Positions 12,760 to 25,020 of a stretch of 64,000 nucleotides of DNA are shown here, one piece after another. Source of the DNA: Tragulus kanchil (taxonomy: Eukaryota > Chordata > Mammalia > Artiodactyla > Tragulidae); NCBI GenBank assembly GCA_022376925.1, contig JAIOJX010000032.1:103966794-104030793 (forward strand), written 5' to 3'. The notes beneath the pieces are model-generated. The model was not told the origin of the DNA. It did no database searches and was given only the letters and a program-made list of their open reading frames with translations. Within the stretch, counting starts at the first letter, position 1, and every line of letters starts with the position of its first letter. Both the position numbers and the translations under genes were made by a program.

Positions 12760-12900
12760 GTGAGCTCCACATATCACGCTGTAACTCTCTCTGATGAAAT
12801 GGAAAGTTGACCATAAATCAGTGCCTGCCGCCCTGTTAGCTATGCATCAGCGGTCAGCGCCTGGGAGGCTTGCTCGGTAACAAAGCACCCATCGGCTCCA
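12760..12900. promoter_or_regulatory. Candidate conserved non-coding patch
   Basis: A repeat-free stretch with short homeobox/bZIP-like words (accataaatca, ctatgcatcagc, ggtaacaaagcaccc) set in GC-rich intron. The composition contrast is the only evidence; no function is claimed. Confidence 0.2.
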
Positions 12901-13261
12901 CGGCCTCGACTGCCCCCTGTCGTGGAGCCAGCCCTACGCCCCGAGCCGCGGGCTGTGGCCAGCCCTGCTGCCCGCCTCTGCTGCCCAACCCCGCCTGGTT
13001 CCCATTGCTCTCCAGGGAAAGGCGGGGAGGGGCTTCGGAAGGACCCCAGAGTGGAGGAGGCCCAGGCTGTGCTCAGCTTCTGCTCCGCCCGCCCCAAGAG
13101 GCCCCAGCGGCCACGACCCCCTCCCCGGACCTCTTCTCTCGAGCTCTCAACTGACTCCTTGAGTCTCTGAATTCTGTGAGTCTGATGCTCAAGGATCTGT
13201 GTCGGCAGCGCTTTACCCTCTGGTTTATTAGGACCTTGAGCTGGTGCATCCTTTCCACTTT

Positions 13262-15476
13262 GAACCTGGGTTTCTTAGCATTGAATTTCTTTCTGTGCTG
13301 GAGACCTGCTCTGCTGTGGGTGTGCTCCCAGCACTGTGACCGCGTCTGGTCTCCAAGAAGATGTCCTCGCCTCCTGAAAAAAGAGAGGAAAAAGGTCAGA
13401 ATCTGTAGCCTGTAGCAGAAGAGCTTTGAGGAAGGGGATTCTGATGAAATTCTGTGGTTACGTGCCTTGGCATTACATGGCATGAGATAGACCCTCTGAT
13501 GAGATCATGCTGCCCTGAAAAGAGACTGCCCTTTCGGGAGTCCAGGCTGGGCTTGGGGCCATGGGGCTGCGATGGGTGGAAAGAGGACTTTTTAGCATTT
13601 TGCTGCAGTTTTTAGAGCTGGGGGCGCAGGAGACCCGCAGTGTGGGCTGTGGGCTCATATTCCTGTTTGTGCCCTGATTAACTTCCCAGCTGACCTTTCC
13701 TGACAAGCTCCTTTCTTTGGTGAAGACCTAAGTAAGACTCGGTGAAGTCTCTGCCCCAGGCCCATCCCTGTGTTCCAGAAAGCCCCATCTCTTGCTAAGA
13801 CCAAAAAGGTGGGATTAGACCTGGTGGGAGCGTGGGTAGGACCACAGCCTTTGTGAAGTGTCAGCTCTGTGCTGGGTGCTGGGCTCCCAGGGTTCTCCCC
13901 GACCCGGGAGCCTTGCCACTTCAGGTCTGTGCTCAGTGCAGGGGAGGGAAGCAGAGGGCCCCCAGCTGTGGGAGAGGCCTTTAGAGAGGGTTGGCACAGC
14001 AGGCAGGGGCTGTGAGCAGGAGCTTTGGGACAAGCTGGTCCCTGCCGCTCTTGGTGACGTGTTCCAGGGAGGTTGTGCCAACCCTCCAGGCACTGGCCTC
14101 CTTGACTGGGCTGAGGAGCAGTCATTTCACAAATCAGGATGCTCCTCTGTGGAGCTGTGGTGAGGATTCACTCTGCGGATGTGTGTATGTGCCTATTCAG
14201 TGATGGAACTTCTGTGGCTCAAATGGTAGAGTCTGCCTGCAACGTGAGAGACCTGGGTTCTATCCCTGGGTGGAGAAGGATCCCCTGGAGAAGGAAATGG
14301 CAATCCACTCCATTGTTCCTGCCTGGAGAATCCCATGGACAGAGGAGCCTGGCAGGCTACATGGGGTCACAAAGACAGAACCTGGGTTTCTTAGCATTGA
14401 ATTTCTTTCTGTGCTGGAGACCTGCTCTGCTGTGGGTGTGCTCCCAGCACTGTGACGCGTCTGGTCTCCAAGAAGATGTCCTCGCCTCCTGAAAAAAGAG
14501 AGGAAAAAGGTCAGAATCTGTAGCCTGTAGCAGAAGAGCTTTGAGGAAGGGGATTCTGATGAAATTCTGTGGTTACGTGCCTTGGCATTACATGGCATGA
14601 GATAGACCCTCTGATGAGATCATGCTGCCCTGAAAAGAGACTGCCCTTTCGGGAGTCCAGGCTGGGCTTGGGGCCATGGGGCTGCGATGGGTGGAAAGAG
14701 GACTTTTTAGCATTTTGCTGCAGTTTTTAGAGCTGGGGGCGCAGGAGACCCGCAGTGTGGGCTGTGGGCTCATATTCCTGTTTGTGCCCTGATTAACTTC
14801 CCAGCTGACCTTTCCTGACAAGCTCCTTTCTTTGGTGAAGACCTAAGTAAGACTCGGTGAAGTCTCTGCCCCAGGCCCATCCCTGTGTTCCAGAAAGCCC
14901 CATCTCTTGCTAAGACCAAAAAGGTGGGATTAGACCTGGTGGGAGCGTGGGTAGGACCACAGCCTTTGTGAAGTGTCAGCTCTGTGCTGGGTGCTGGGCT
15001 CCCAGGGTTCTCCCCGACCCGGGAGCCTTGCCACTTCAGGTCTGTGCTCAGTGCAGGGGAGGGAAGCAGAGGGCCCCCAGCTGTGGGAGAGGCCTTTAGA
15101 GAGGGTTGGCACAGCAGGCAGGGGCTGTGAGCAGGAGCTTTGGGACAAGCTGGTCCCTGCCGCTCTTGGTGACGTGTTCCAGGGAGGTTGTGCCAACCCT
15201 CCAGGCACTGGCCTCCTTGACTGGGCTGAGGAGCAGTCATTTCACAAATCAGGATGCTCCTCTGTGGAGCTGTGGTGAGGATTCACTCTGCGGATGTGTG
15301 TATGTGCCTATTCAGTGATGGAACTTCTGTGGCTCAAATGGTAGAGTCTGCCTGCAACGTGAGAGACCTGGGTTCTATCCCTGGGTGGAGAAGGATCCCC
15401 TGGAGAAGGAAATGGCAATCCACTCCATTGTTCCTGCCTGGAGAATCCCATGGACAGAGGAGCCTGGCAGGCTACA
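13262..15476 (+). repeat. Direct duplication 2 (13262-14361 and 14378-15476)
   Basis: Copies of 1100 and 1099 bp, offset 1116 then 1115. The change is one base in a C/G run (tgaccgcgtc against tgacgcgtc). The 16-base join tggggtcacaaagaca resembles the right flank of copy 2 (gtccatggggtcacaaagaa) with about five bases missing, so copy 1 appears to carry on into a damaged version of what follows copy 2. The copies include a Bov-tA SINE. Copy 2 overlaps copy 1 of duplication 3. Confidence 0.97.
14201..14374 (+). mobile_element. Bov-tA-type SINE, truncated copy
   Basis: Starts with gatggaacttctgtggctc (tRNA-like head), has gggttctatccctgggtgg as B-box region, then the BovA part (ggagaaggaaatggcaatcc, ggagaatcccatggacagag). 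It breaks off at the junction of duplication 2. The intact version of the same insertion is at 15316-15540. Confidence 0.85.
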
Positions 15477-15540
15477 GTCCATGGGGTCACAAAGAACCAG
15501 ACATGACTGAGTGACTGACACTTGCACTTTCACATGAGTT
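15316..15540 (+). mobile_element. Bov-tA-type SINE, full version
   Basis: tRNA-like head, B-box region and BovA tail region ending in gaaccagacatgactgagtg and cttgcactttcac. Bov-tA SINEs are known from pecoran ruminants, which sets the organism group. Repeated at 16416-16640 through duplication 3, so the two are one insertion seen twice, not two insertions. Confidence 0.9.
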
Positions 15541-16415
15541 ACTTAGTCATTTGCGTATTGGTTGGTTACTGCCATGGAAACGTGCCCCATCCAGGATCCG
15601 TGGTGACCAGTTGTTAGACACCCAGCAGCTGGGCCCCTGGAGCTCCTGCGTGCTTGCAGCGTATCTGCCCCCGCCCCCCAGCATGTCCCATCCCTCCCTC
15701 ACCCTCTCAGAACGTGCTTCCTGGCGGCCCTGGGGTCATTTAGCCTGGACTGGCACATAAGTTGCCTTGGTAGAGTCCGTTCCACTGCCCGAACCTCAGC
15801 TGCTCCATGTGACAGTTGGGGATGCGGGGGTGAAGATACCTGGGGATGGTTGTGAGGCTACCAAGACGTGATGCTTGAGAAGCCCTGCCAGGCACCTGGT
15901 GCGGGTACACACTCTGGGTCTGTGTTACGGACGTAAGCAGGACTGTTCCTGGGCTATTGTTTCATCTCAGTGGAGGTAGAGCAAGGGCCGGCATGAGTTT
16001 CCTCTGTTTTCCAGGAGGCTGTGGCAGGGGCTCAGCACAGCTGTGGTGGCAGTGGAGTGTGCAGGAGGTTCAGGGCATGCCCGCGGCAGATGGGCCTTCT
16101 AGTGCCGAACCCTTCCGTTAGACCAGTGCTTATGGCACCTGCTTGGCACTGCGTCTTATTTGGGTCTTTACCGTGTTACCTCACTTAATCCTGCCCGCCT
16201 GGATACCCCATGGGCCCTGACACAGTGGCTCCTGGCTCCTTGTCCAGTGACAGGAGCTGACAGGGGAGGTGGAAGCTCGGGAGCAGGTTGTGCCAACCCT
16301 CCAGGCACTGGCCTCCTTGACTGGGCTGAGGAGCAGTCATTTCACAAATCAGGATGCTCCTCTGTGGAGCTGTGGTGAGGATTCACTCTGCGGATGTGTG
16401 TATGTGCCTATTCAG

Positions 16416-16640
16416 TGATGGAACTTCTGTGGCTCAAATGGTAGAGTCTGCCTGCAACGTGAGAGACCTGGGTTCTATCCCTGGGTGGAGAAGGATCCCC
16501 TGGAGAAGGAAATGGCAATCCACTCCATTGTTCCTGCCTGGAGAATCCCATGGACAGAGGAGCCTGGCAGGCTACAGTCCATGGGGTCACAAAGAACCAG
16601 ACATGACTGAGTGACTGACACTTGCACTTTCACATGAGTT
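16416..16640 (+). mobile_element. Bov-tA-type SINE, duplicated copy of 15316-15540
   Basis: Same sequence and flanks as the element at 15316, offset by 1100. It is present only because the surrounding block is duplicated. Confidence 0.9.
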
Positions 16641-17265
16641 ACTTAGTCATTTGCGTATTGGTTGGTTACTGCCATGGAAACGTGCCCCATCCAGGATCCG
16701 TGGTGACCAGTTGTTAGACACCCAGCAGCTGGGCCCCTGGAGCTCCTGCGTGCTTGCAGCGTATCTGCCCCCGCCCCCCAGCATGTCCCATCCCTCCCTC
16801 ACCCTCTCAGAACGTGCTTCCTGGCGGCCCTGGGGTCATTTAGCCTGGACTGGCACATAAGTTGCCTTGGTAGAGTCCGTTCCACTGCCCGAACCTCAGC
16901 TGCTCCATGTGACAGTTGGGGATGCGGGGGTGAAGATACCTGGGGATGGTTGTGAGGCTACCAAGACGTGATGCTTGAGAAGCCCTGCCAGGCACCTGGT
17001 GCGGTACACACTCTGGGTCTGTGTTACGGACGTAAGCAGGACTGTTCCTGGGCTATTGTTTCATCTCAGTGGAGGTAGAGCAAGGGCCGGCATGAGTTTC
17101 CTCTGTTTTCCAGGAGGCTGTGGCAGGGGCTCAGCACAGCTGTGGTGGCAGTGGAGTGTGCAGGAGGTTCAGGGCATGCCCGCGGCAGATGGGCCTTCTA
17201 GTGCCGAACCCTTCCGTTAGACCAGTGCTTATGGCACCTGCTTGGCACTGCGTCTTATTTGGGTC

Positions 17266-19440
17266 TTTACCGTGTTACCTCACTTAATCCTGCCCGCCTG
17301 GATACCCCATGGGCCCTGACACAGTGGCTCCTGGCTCCTTGTCCAGTGACAGGAGCTGACAGGGGAGGTGGAAGCTCGGGAGCAGGTTGTGTGTCTTCCT
17401 GCCAGGCTCATCAGGGTGAGCACACCGTAGTGCGTTAATGCCAGTTCTCCCGTCCAGGGGGCTCTATCCACAGCGGGTTGGTTCCAGGACCCCTTGGGCA
17501 CCAGAAGCTGCCAGTGCTCAAGTCCCTTGCATGACGTGGCCCGGTGCAGCCAACCTCCCTGCCTGCAGGTTCCGCCTCCGGCCGACTGCACTCCTGAGTT
17601 ATGTCCCTGGTGACTCAACCGGGTACCACTGGAGTTTCTGTTTCCTCCCCTGTATAATAGGAACAGCAACACCTGATTCACCAGCTCTGAGTGTGGAGAT
17701 GTGTTCAGAGTGAAAGGCAGATGAGGTGTCTGTACAAGGGCCTCTTCCCCGGGGCTGACATCCGGGCATCTGATCCTTCAGCACACGTCCAGCAGGTGCA
17801 GCTCTCTGCCTGGTTCTGCCGGGCTCCCAATGCTGGGAGGTGAGCCGTTCCTGGCTCCAGGTGTTCTGGTCCACAGGGTGGACCCCAGCCTGAGCTCCCT
17901 GCAGGTCAGTGCAGGGACTTATCCAACCCATCAGATCATCGTCTTGTCCAGATGGGCCCGTTCATTAGAGCAACACAATCCAGGCTCTTGGGAAGACATT
18001 CAGAGATCATGGTGGTCTGGCCCCATTTAGGACCACCTGTTGATACCTGGGTCAAAGACCAGAGCTTGAGCCCCCAGACCCAGCCCTGCCCCTCCAGCAT
18101 GTCTGCACGGCCTCCTCTGCAGACTGCAGGATTCTCCTCTCCCCTTCCTGACGGCTCTTCACTCGGGTCACTTTTATTCAAGAAGACTTTGACAAAGTCT
18201 TGTCCAGTCCTGGCCTCACGGTCAAAAATGCACACCCAAAATACAGATCTGATTAAGAGCCTCTTCTCAGATTCATGATAGTATCTGACCCCAAGACACT
18301 TAACTCTGTGTTTATGGAAAGGCTCTTAGATTTTGGAGACTTACCGTGCTTATTTGGTTTTTTTACCGTGTTACCTCACTTAATCCTGCCCGCCTGGATA
18401 CCCCATGGGCCCTGACACAGTGGCTCCTGGCTCCTTGTCCAGTGACAGGAGCTGACAGGGGAGGTGGAAGCTCGGGAGCAGGTTGTGTGTCTTCCTGCCA
18501 GGCTCATCAGGGTGAGCACACCGTAGTGCGTTAATGCCAGTTCTCCCGTCCAGGGGGCTCTATCCACAGCGGGTTGGTTCCAGGACCCCTTGGGCACCAG
18601 AAGCTGCCAGTGCTCAAGTCCCTTGCATGACGTGGCCCGGTGCAGCCAACCTCCCTGCCTGCAGGTTCCGCCTCCGGCCGACTGCACTCCTGAGTTATGT
18701 CCCTGGTGACTCAACCGGGTACCACTGGAGTTTCTGTTTCCTCCCCTGTATAATAGGAACAGCAACACCTGATTCACCAGCTCTGAGTGTGGAGATGTGT
18801 TCAGAGTGAAAGGCAGATGAGGTGTCTGTACAAGGGCCTCTTCCCCGGGGCTGACATCCGGGCATCTGATCCTTCAGCACACGTCCAGCAGGTGCAGCTC
18901 TCTGCCTGGTTCTGCCGGGCTCCCAATGCTGGGAGGTGAGCCGTTCCTGGCTCCAGGTGTTCTGGTCCACAGGGTGGACCCCAGCCTGAGCTCCCTGCAG
19001 GTCAGTGCAGGGACTTATCCAACCCATCAGATCATCGTCTTGTCCAGATGGGCCCGTTCATTAGAGCAACACAATCCAGGCTCTTGGGAAGACATTCAGA
19101 GATCATGGTGGTCTGGCCCCATTTAGGACCACCTGTTGATACCTGGGTCAAAGACCAGAGCTTGAGCCCCCAGACCCAGCCCTGCCCCTCCAGCATGTCT
19201 GCACGGCCTCCTCTGCAGACTGCAGGATTCTCCTCTCCCCTTCCTGAAGGCTCTTCACTCTCGGGTCACTTTTATTCAAGAAGACTTTGACAAAGTCTTG
19301 TCCAGTCCTGGCCTCACGGTCAAAAATGCACACCCAAAATACAGATCTGATTAAGAGCCTCTTCTCAGATTCATGATAGTATCTGACCCCAAGACACTTA
19401 ACTCTGTGTTTATGGAAAGGCTCTTAGATTTTGGAGACTT
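17266..19440 (+). repeat. Direct duplication 4 (17266-18342 and 18362-19440)
   Basis: Copies of 1077 and 1079 bp, offset 1096 then 1098. Differences: cctgacggc against cctgaaggc, and cactcggg against cactctcggg (2-base insertion). The 19-base join accgtgcttatttggtttt is a shortened version of the left flank of copy 1 (gtgcttat...cttatttgggtcttt). Copy 1 overlaps copy 2 of duplication 3, so 17266-17391 exists three times. A MIR-like piece lies at about 17576-17715, with its copy near 18672-18811. Confidence 0.97.
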
Positions 19441-20439
19441 GGGGTCTTTTCTGGGGCAGTGCCTTTACCATTCTGCGCCTCAGTCTGCTCATCAGAAGAA
19501 TGCAATGTTAGAAGGCGTGGACGTGGGAGGTGCAGTGGTCAACACAAGAATCCCAGGCATGTCCTCGGGGGCATCAGGGCTTTACAGGCAGAAGAAGTCA
19601 GGGCCAGATGGCTTGTGTGGAGTTGGCTGGAGAGCCCCATGTCAGGTGGGATCCTCTGGGTGAGGGTCAGGTGTCCAGACTGAGACTGGCTCAGATTTGG
19701 GCGGGTTACGTGTTCATGGGCAAGGGGTCAGCTCCCTGGGAGAGGGTAATAGAAAGGCTTAGAGAAGAGGGGCTTCCTGAAGGGTTCCGTGAGGCCGGAG
19801 GAGCTGAGCACCACCCTGGGGTGAAGGCTAGTCCCCAGCCATGGACTGAGAACTGGAGTCTCGGGACCTGCGGCTCTCTTCGGGGAGGTCACAGGCCATT
19901 TTACAAGCAAAGTTAGAGTTCTGGAGGGGACTGCAGACGATGCCCCTGGCCCACGAACCTGGGATTCTTCAGCAGCACCCACCACTCAGCTGCCCCTCGT
20001 GTTGCTTCTGAGATGTGCCGGGTTTCGTAGCCCACTCTGTGGACTGACTGCTTCAGCCCGTCCCTCCCCTGGTTCCTGGCTGTTCCACGTAGCACATCTT
20101 GTTGCTTCTCGGGAAGGAAGAAAAGATCCTGGTCCATCCTCTAAGCTTCTCAGGGAGGCAGAGGCGTGAGAAACCACCCAGTCATCCAGGAAGCTGCAAA
20201 ACTAAAGGGGAAAATTCGGTTAACTCTGCTGTTCCCTCTTCTTGTCAGTGGACAGCTGGGGTTGAATTCTGGCATCTGGTTTATAGCTTCCATAGCCTTG
20301 TGTCTCCCCGTCCTGGCTGATACGATGAATCTGTATTTTGTGGATCGTCGGTCGCGTCATAAAGGCGTAGGACAGGAAGGCTGTGTGCAGGCGTGTGCCC
20401 AGAGAGCTTAAAGTGGAGCAAGAATTCTCTGGGTGGACC

Positions 20440-20545
20440 AGGCAGGGCCTTTTTAATATGCACCTTGTCTTAGCTGTGCTGCCATGATTAACAGCAGAGC
20501 CTGAGCGCTGGCGAGAGGCGGCGTGGAGGCTGGCAGGCAGGAGCG
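20440..20545. promoter_or_regulatory. Candidate conserved non-coding patch
   Basis: A short repeat-free stretch (tttttaatatgcaccttgtc, ccatgattaacagcagagcc) of lower GC than its surroundings. Evidence is composition only. Confidence 0.18.
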
Positions 20546-22188
20546 GGATGCGTCTTTGCAGCCCTCTCCATTTTCAGAGCAACAGACAGACTTTGGGGAT
20601 GGCAGAGGGTTTGGTTCTCTTGGTGAGGCAGGTGCCCGCCGTGTGTTCTGTGGGGTCGGCGTGGTTCTGGATCCTGGCTGTGCCTCCGCCTCTCCCGCTT
20701 AGCCCCACGCCAGCCTCTGCTGCCGCCAGTAGATGCTGGGGAGGAGGGAGTGTGCTCTCTGGATGCCTGCCAGAGACCCACATGGCTGGATCTGGGTCTT
20801 AGAAACCCTCACCAGCGTTAAAGAGGGCTGGCTCAGTGGGGAAACAGGTACACGCTCCACGGGTAGTCAGCAGGAGATGGGAATTAGCACCCAGACAGCT
20901 GTGAGCTCACTGTTTAACAGTGGCCATAGGTCTTCATTTCTGACTTGAAGGAGGGCTTGGAAGTATCTTTGGAAAGGAACGGAATGGATGTGTACCTCCC
21001 AAGATGTCGGTCTGATTGCCACCCCCTTGAACGGGCTCCTGAAGGTTCATGACCCCGCTCCTCGGCTGAAAGTTTCCAGCTCCAGGGTCAGCATGTTGTG
21101 CATGAGGCCCCCGGCACCGTGCCCACTCCTGCCCCTTCACACAGTTGCCCACCTCAGGCCAGAAGCCCCTTCTGCCCTGCCAGGGAACTCCTGTCTAGCC
21201 TTCCACCTCCCGCCTACTCGGCATGATTGTGCTGTGATCGCTGTCTCTCGCTCCCTAGCGCCCCCGTTGCCTCCTGCCTCTGTTGGAACACCGCTGTGGT
21301 CATGACTGTACCTCGGTCTCTCTGGCCGGCCTGGAGCACATTCAGAGAGGGCCACCGTTCGAGCTCATTTCGTGTCTCCAGTGCTTCGCACACGCTCGGC
21401 CCGGCATGCTGGGATCCACTGGCGGGGTGCATTGCCAGGTGGACCTGGGTTTTCCCCCCAAGTCCTGTGTATCAATGCTTTTTTCCTCTGTCCTTGGGAA
21501 GACTGCTCAGTTCTGTGGACACAGCACGTCCAGAGACTCTTTAGCAGGGTAGCCTCAGGGGTTCCGCAGCAGTGGCTGGAGGAAGTCGCCTCTCCTAGCC
21601 TTCCCTGACCCCACTGCAGCCTGCAGGGTGGAGCCCTTTCCTGAGGTGACCCTCAAGAACGCCTCTGAATTCATTGCACTGGAGAGGGTCAGACAGCACA
21701 AACCTGCTGAAAGATCTCAGGGTTGGAATCAAGTCCCCAGAATGTTTTGAGCTGGCAAGCCAGGGAAGAGTGTGTTCCTGAGCACTGAGGCAAGAGTGAA
21801 CGCAGGGAAGATGGTTAGCAAGGAGGTACTTGGAACCAGCCGGCTGGCTGTGAATGCTGGTTATTGTGTTATGATAATGAAAGATCATTCTGTTTAAGAC
21901 CAACGGCCCAGAAGGCTGGGGCGCAGGGGTTGGTCACATGGCGTGTTGGTGGGGGAACCAGAACTCGGGTTTGCTGACCCTGGGCCTGGGCACTCAGCTC
22001 TTGTCCTCAGGGGGAAAAACCTGGCTCTGGTAAATAATCCTGTAATGTTGCTGGGCTTCATTGTTATCCTTTGTAAAATGGGGTTAATTTTAGCTTCATT
22101 TGTCTTACTAGAGAAATGTGTCAGTCAACCTACTGATAGATACTAGCACTGTTTTGCTTCTCCCTGAGAATTTAGAAAGACCCCAATT

Positions 22189-22328
22189 TGGCACTTCCCT
22201 GGTGGTCCGTTGGCTAAGACTCTACTCTCCAATGCAGGGGTCCGAGATTCAGTCTCTGGTCAGGGAACTAGATCTCCCATTACCACAACTAAGACTCTAT
22301 GCAGCCTTTTTGTTTTGTTTTTCATAAA
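22189..22328 (+). mobile_element. Cetartiodactyl tRNA-derived SINE, old copy
   Basis: Head gcacttccctggtggtccgt, then ggctaagactctactctccaatgcagggg, a degraded B box and actaagactctatgcagcc before a T/A-rich end. It lies head-to-tail with the next SINE. Confidence 0.8.
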
Positions 22329-22341
22329 AAGAATTGTTACT

Positions 22342-22520
22342 GGGGCTTCCCTTGTGGTTCAGTGGATAGGAGCTTGTCTGCCAATGCAGGAGACACGGGT
22401 TCGATCCCTGATCCGGGAGGATCCCACGTACCGCAGAGCAGCTGGACCCACACATCAACAAAGACCCAGCACAGCCAAAAATAAATAAATAAAAGATTTT
22501 TAAATTAAAAAAATAAAAAA
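22342..22520 (+). mobile_element. Cetartiodactyl tRNA-derived SINE with 11-bp target-site duplication
   Basis: Head gggcttcccttgtggttcag, B box gggttcgatccctg, A-rich tail with aataaataaa. The 11-mer agaattgttac occurs at 22330-22340 and again at 22521-22531, directly flanking the element. It was inserted next to the older SINE at 22189. Confidence 0.92.
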
Positions 22521-22620
22521 AGAATTGTTACCGCTGAGTTAAATTTCCAACAAAAAAAAAAAAGAAAGAAAAAACAGTTGTTTTTTCCTTTTTAAGTCTT
22601 GAAAAGCATTACTAAGCTCA

Positions 22621-22790
22621 GGGGTCAGCAAACGTCTCTGTGAAGGGGCAGGTGCTCCGCGGTGCTCAGATGGAGCGTGAGAGCAGACTCAGACGGGACA
22701 CCAGTGAGCGTAACTCTGTTCTGATAAAACTTTATTTACAGAAACAGACCACACGCCCGTTTGGGCCCTGAGCCACAGCTTGCTGACCTC
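22621..22790. mobile_element. Small hAT-like (Charlie/MER-type) DNA transposon relic
   Basis: Terminal inverted repeats are visible: ggtcagcaa at 22623-22631 and its complement ttgctgacc at 22780-22788. Inside is gataaaactttatttacaga, a word shared by an abundant mammalian non-autonomous hAT family. About 170 bp, no coding capacity. The exact family name is not certain. Confidence 0.65.
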
Positions 22791-23849
22791 TCTGGTAACA
22801 GCGTGGTGGCTGTGCACTGGGGGTCCTGAGGCGGCCGCTGACCCCAGCCTCCACCCCCAGTGTGGTGCAGACCCCCGCCCAGCCGCGTCCCTGGGGCTCT
22901 GCTTTCCTCGCTGCTCAGGGCTGAGCCAGCCAGCCAGCCGCATCGGGGGAGGGGGAGGGGGCGCTGCCTTAGGTCTTGGACGCTGTCTCTACTTGAATCT
23001 GCTGTGTTTCCTCCCTTTGTTTTGAGAACCGTGGCCTGCTGATTCTGCGTCTCTGTCTCTGTGGGACCTTTGGAGTAAAACATGCGCCGAGCACCTCCTG
23101 TGGGTGTCTGGGCGGCCTGTCGCAGGAAGCCGGATTCATACGTGTGTGGGCCTCTTGCCTCCCCACCTGCCCGGCGCTGTCCTGGCTCCTGGGGGAGTCA
23201 CAGGGAGGAGGGGAGGGGAGGGGAGCCTTTGCTCAGCCAGAATCGATGTCTGTCACTGGTCCCTGCACAGAGGACCTGGGTGGCTGTGAAGACTCCTGAC
23301 GTTAGGCAGAGGTGACCCCGGGAACCCACTGTGTACTGTCCCGCTCCTCTCACCGGTGACTTCCCACCATCCCAGGAAGATGGGCCACCGGCACTTGCCC
23401 CTGCCTTGCCTGGCACCCACGGGGGCCGTGATTGCTGTGGACGCCTTTCCTAGGTGGCCAGCAGTGCCCTGACTGAGCTCTCAGGGCCAAGCCACAGCCC
23501 GGCCGTGCCTCCACGATCGGGTGTGGCCCAGATCAGCCCCGCTCTATCCTTGAGCTGGCCATTTGACTCCACATCCGGCCTCTACCGCCCACAAACACAC
23601 AGAAAGATCTCTTTCTCAGAGGGGACAGATAGAAGCAGGATGGGAGGGCAACTGTCCAAGCCACTGCCAAGTCCGTTCCCATGGGTCAAAATGAAAAAGT
23701 AACTCTGCCATGAGATGCATGTCCGAGGGAGGGCGCGTTCAAAGCCGTCACCCCACTAGGTGGTCCTTCTCCTGCTATAGGGGGCTGTGGGTGGAGGCCG
23801 ACCGTGTGGATGGATGTGGATGTTGGCGGCACATGGGCACACCTTGGCC

Positions 23850-24020
23850 CTCTCCCCAGAATGGGCTTACGGCATTTTCCGTCAGCATTCGTGTCCAAGG
23901 AGCAAATTGGATTGTCTGTCGCACGCCTGTTGCCATGTGTATAATTAATGTAATTTTATATTCACTCAATTACTGTGACACGCCCAACAGGCGGATTACA
24001 CAGGCCACCAGTAATGTGAG
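23850..24020. promoter_or_regulatory. Candidate conserved non-coding element (AT-rich, TAAT-containing)
   Basis: A repeat-free island in GC-rich intron with gagcaaattggattgtctg, gtgtataattaatgtaattt, ttcactcaattactgtgaca and ggattacacaggccaccag. The TAATTA/CAATTA words are homeodomain-type cores, and ggattaca is also a bicoid/OTX-like word. No alignment was possible, so conservation is inferred from look only. Confidence 0.3.
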
Positions 24021-24670
24021 TTGTCTGTCTCCTGCTGCCACTCGATAAAACCCACCCCTGCAGCCTGGCCTCTCCAGTGGCCAGCGTCCCCAGGAACTGG
24101 GGAGAAGGGGCAAGGAAGTGGGGGATGTTCTGCCTCTTAGCAACCTAAAGAGTCGAGCCGCTTTTCCCCAAAGGCCCTCAGACTCAAGGCAGATGTGGCC
24201 AGAGCAGTGATGATGGAGCACTCAGTGTGTGAGAGCACTCCGCAGCTTCTCTGAGAGGAATGTGTCGCCTGGACTTGTCACCTCCTGCAGAGGAGCAGCC
24301 CCGGCCCGGCGGGGGGTGCCAGGCAGGACCACAGCCCTGGTGCCTCAGGCTTTCATGCGCAGGCTCCCCTCACTGGCCCACCTCTGTACCCAGAACACCT
24401 GGCACTCAGTCCCAGCTCTGTTTCTGAGAGACCGTGGCTTCTAGGCAGGTTGAAAGCAGCTTCAAGAAGTGGGAGGTGGCTTGGTGAAGGAGCTGTGAGT
24501 TTTGGAAATATTAATTTTTTATTTGCTCTCTTCTTAAAAGGAAAATTAATACAGGTGACCTGTTTCTTTTTTAAATGATTTTTTAAAAATTGTTTATTTT
24601 ATGCATTATTTATAGTGGCAAGTCGATTATTATTCTTAATTCTTATAAGATAGTACACTTTTTTGTTATA

Positions 24671-25013
24671 ATTTTATTTATTTATTTTTGGCTGTTCTGA
24701 GTTTTCACGGCTGCCGCAGGCCCTTCTCTAGTTGTAGGGAGTGGGGGCTACTCTCTAGTTGAGGTGAGCAGGCTTCTTGTTGCGGTGACGTCTCTCGTTG
24801 TGGAGCTCAGGCTCTAGGGCACACAGGCTTCAGTAGTTGCGGCACATGGGCTCAACAGCTGTGGCTCCGAGGCTCCGGAGCACAGGCTCAACAGCTGTGG
24901 CCCACGGGCCTAGTCGCTCTGCAGCATGTGGAATCTTCCCAGATCAGGGATCGAACCCGTGTCTCCTGCATTGGCAGGTGAACTGTTTACCACTGAGCTA
25001 TCAGGGAAGCCCT
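24671..25013 (-). mobile_element. tRNA-derived SINE (minus strand)
   Basis: Reads on the minus strand from gggcttccctgatagctcag, through gggttcgatccctgatctgg, to an A-rich tail seen here as tttatttatttatttttgg. It contains the ctctagttg/agtagttg repeated words of this SINE class. Directly followed by a second element in the same orientation. Confidence 0.85.
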
Positions 25014-25020
25014 TAATATA

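Larger units (their letters stand above)
15185..17391 (+). repeat. Direct duplication 3 (15185-16292 and 16285-17391)
   Basis: A head-to-tail duplication of about 1.1 kb, offset 1100 then 1099 (one G lost: gcgggtac against gcggtac). There is no spacer: the copies share the 8-mer aggttgtg at the junction (16285-16292). Because copy 1 overlaps duplication 2, the segment 15185-15476 exists three times (also 14070-14361 and 16285-16576). Confidence 0.97.

Noticed and set aside
15316..16640. tRNA genes suggested by A- and B-box-like words
   Set aside because: These are the tRNA-derived heads of SINEs. The full cloverleaf is not kept, and the SINE bodies follow.
13262..19440. CRISPR-like or satellite array
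   Set aside because: The units are 1.1 kb, overlapping and different from each other, without short regular repeats and spacers. The window is mammalian nuclear DNA.
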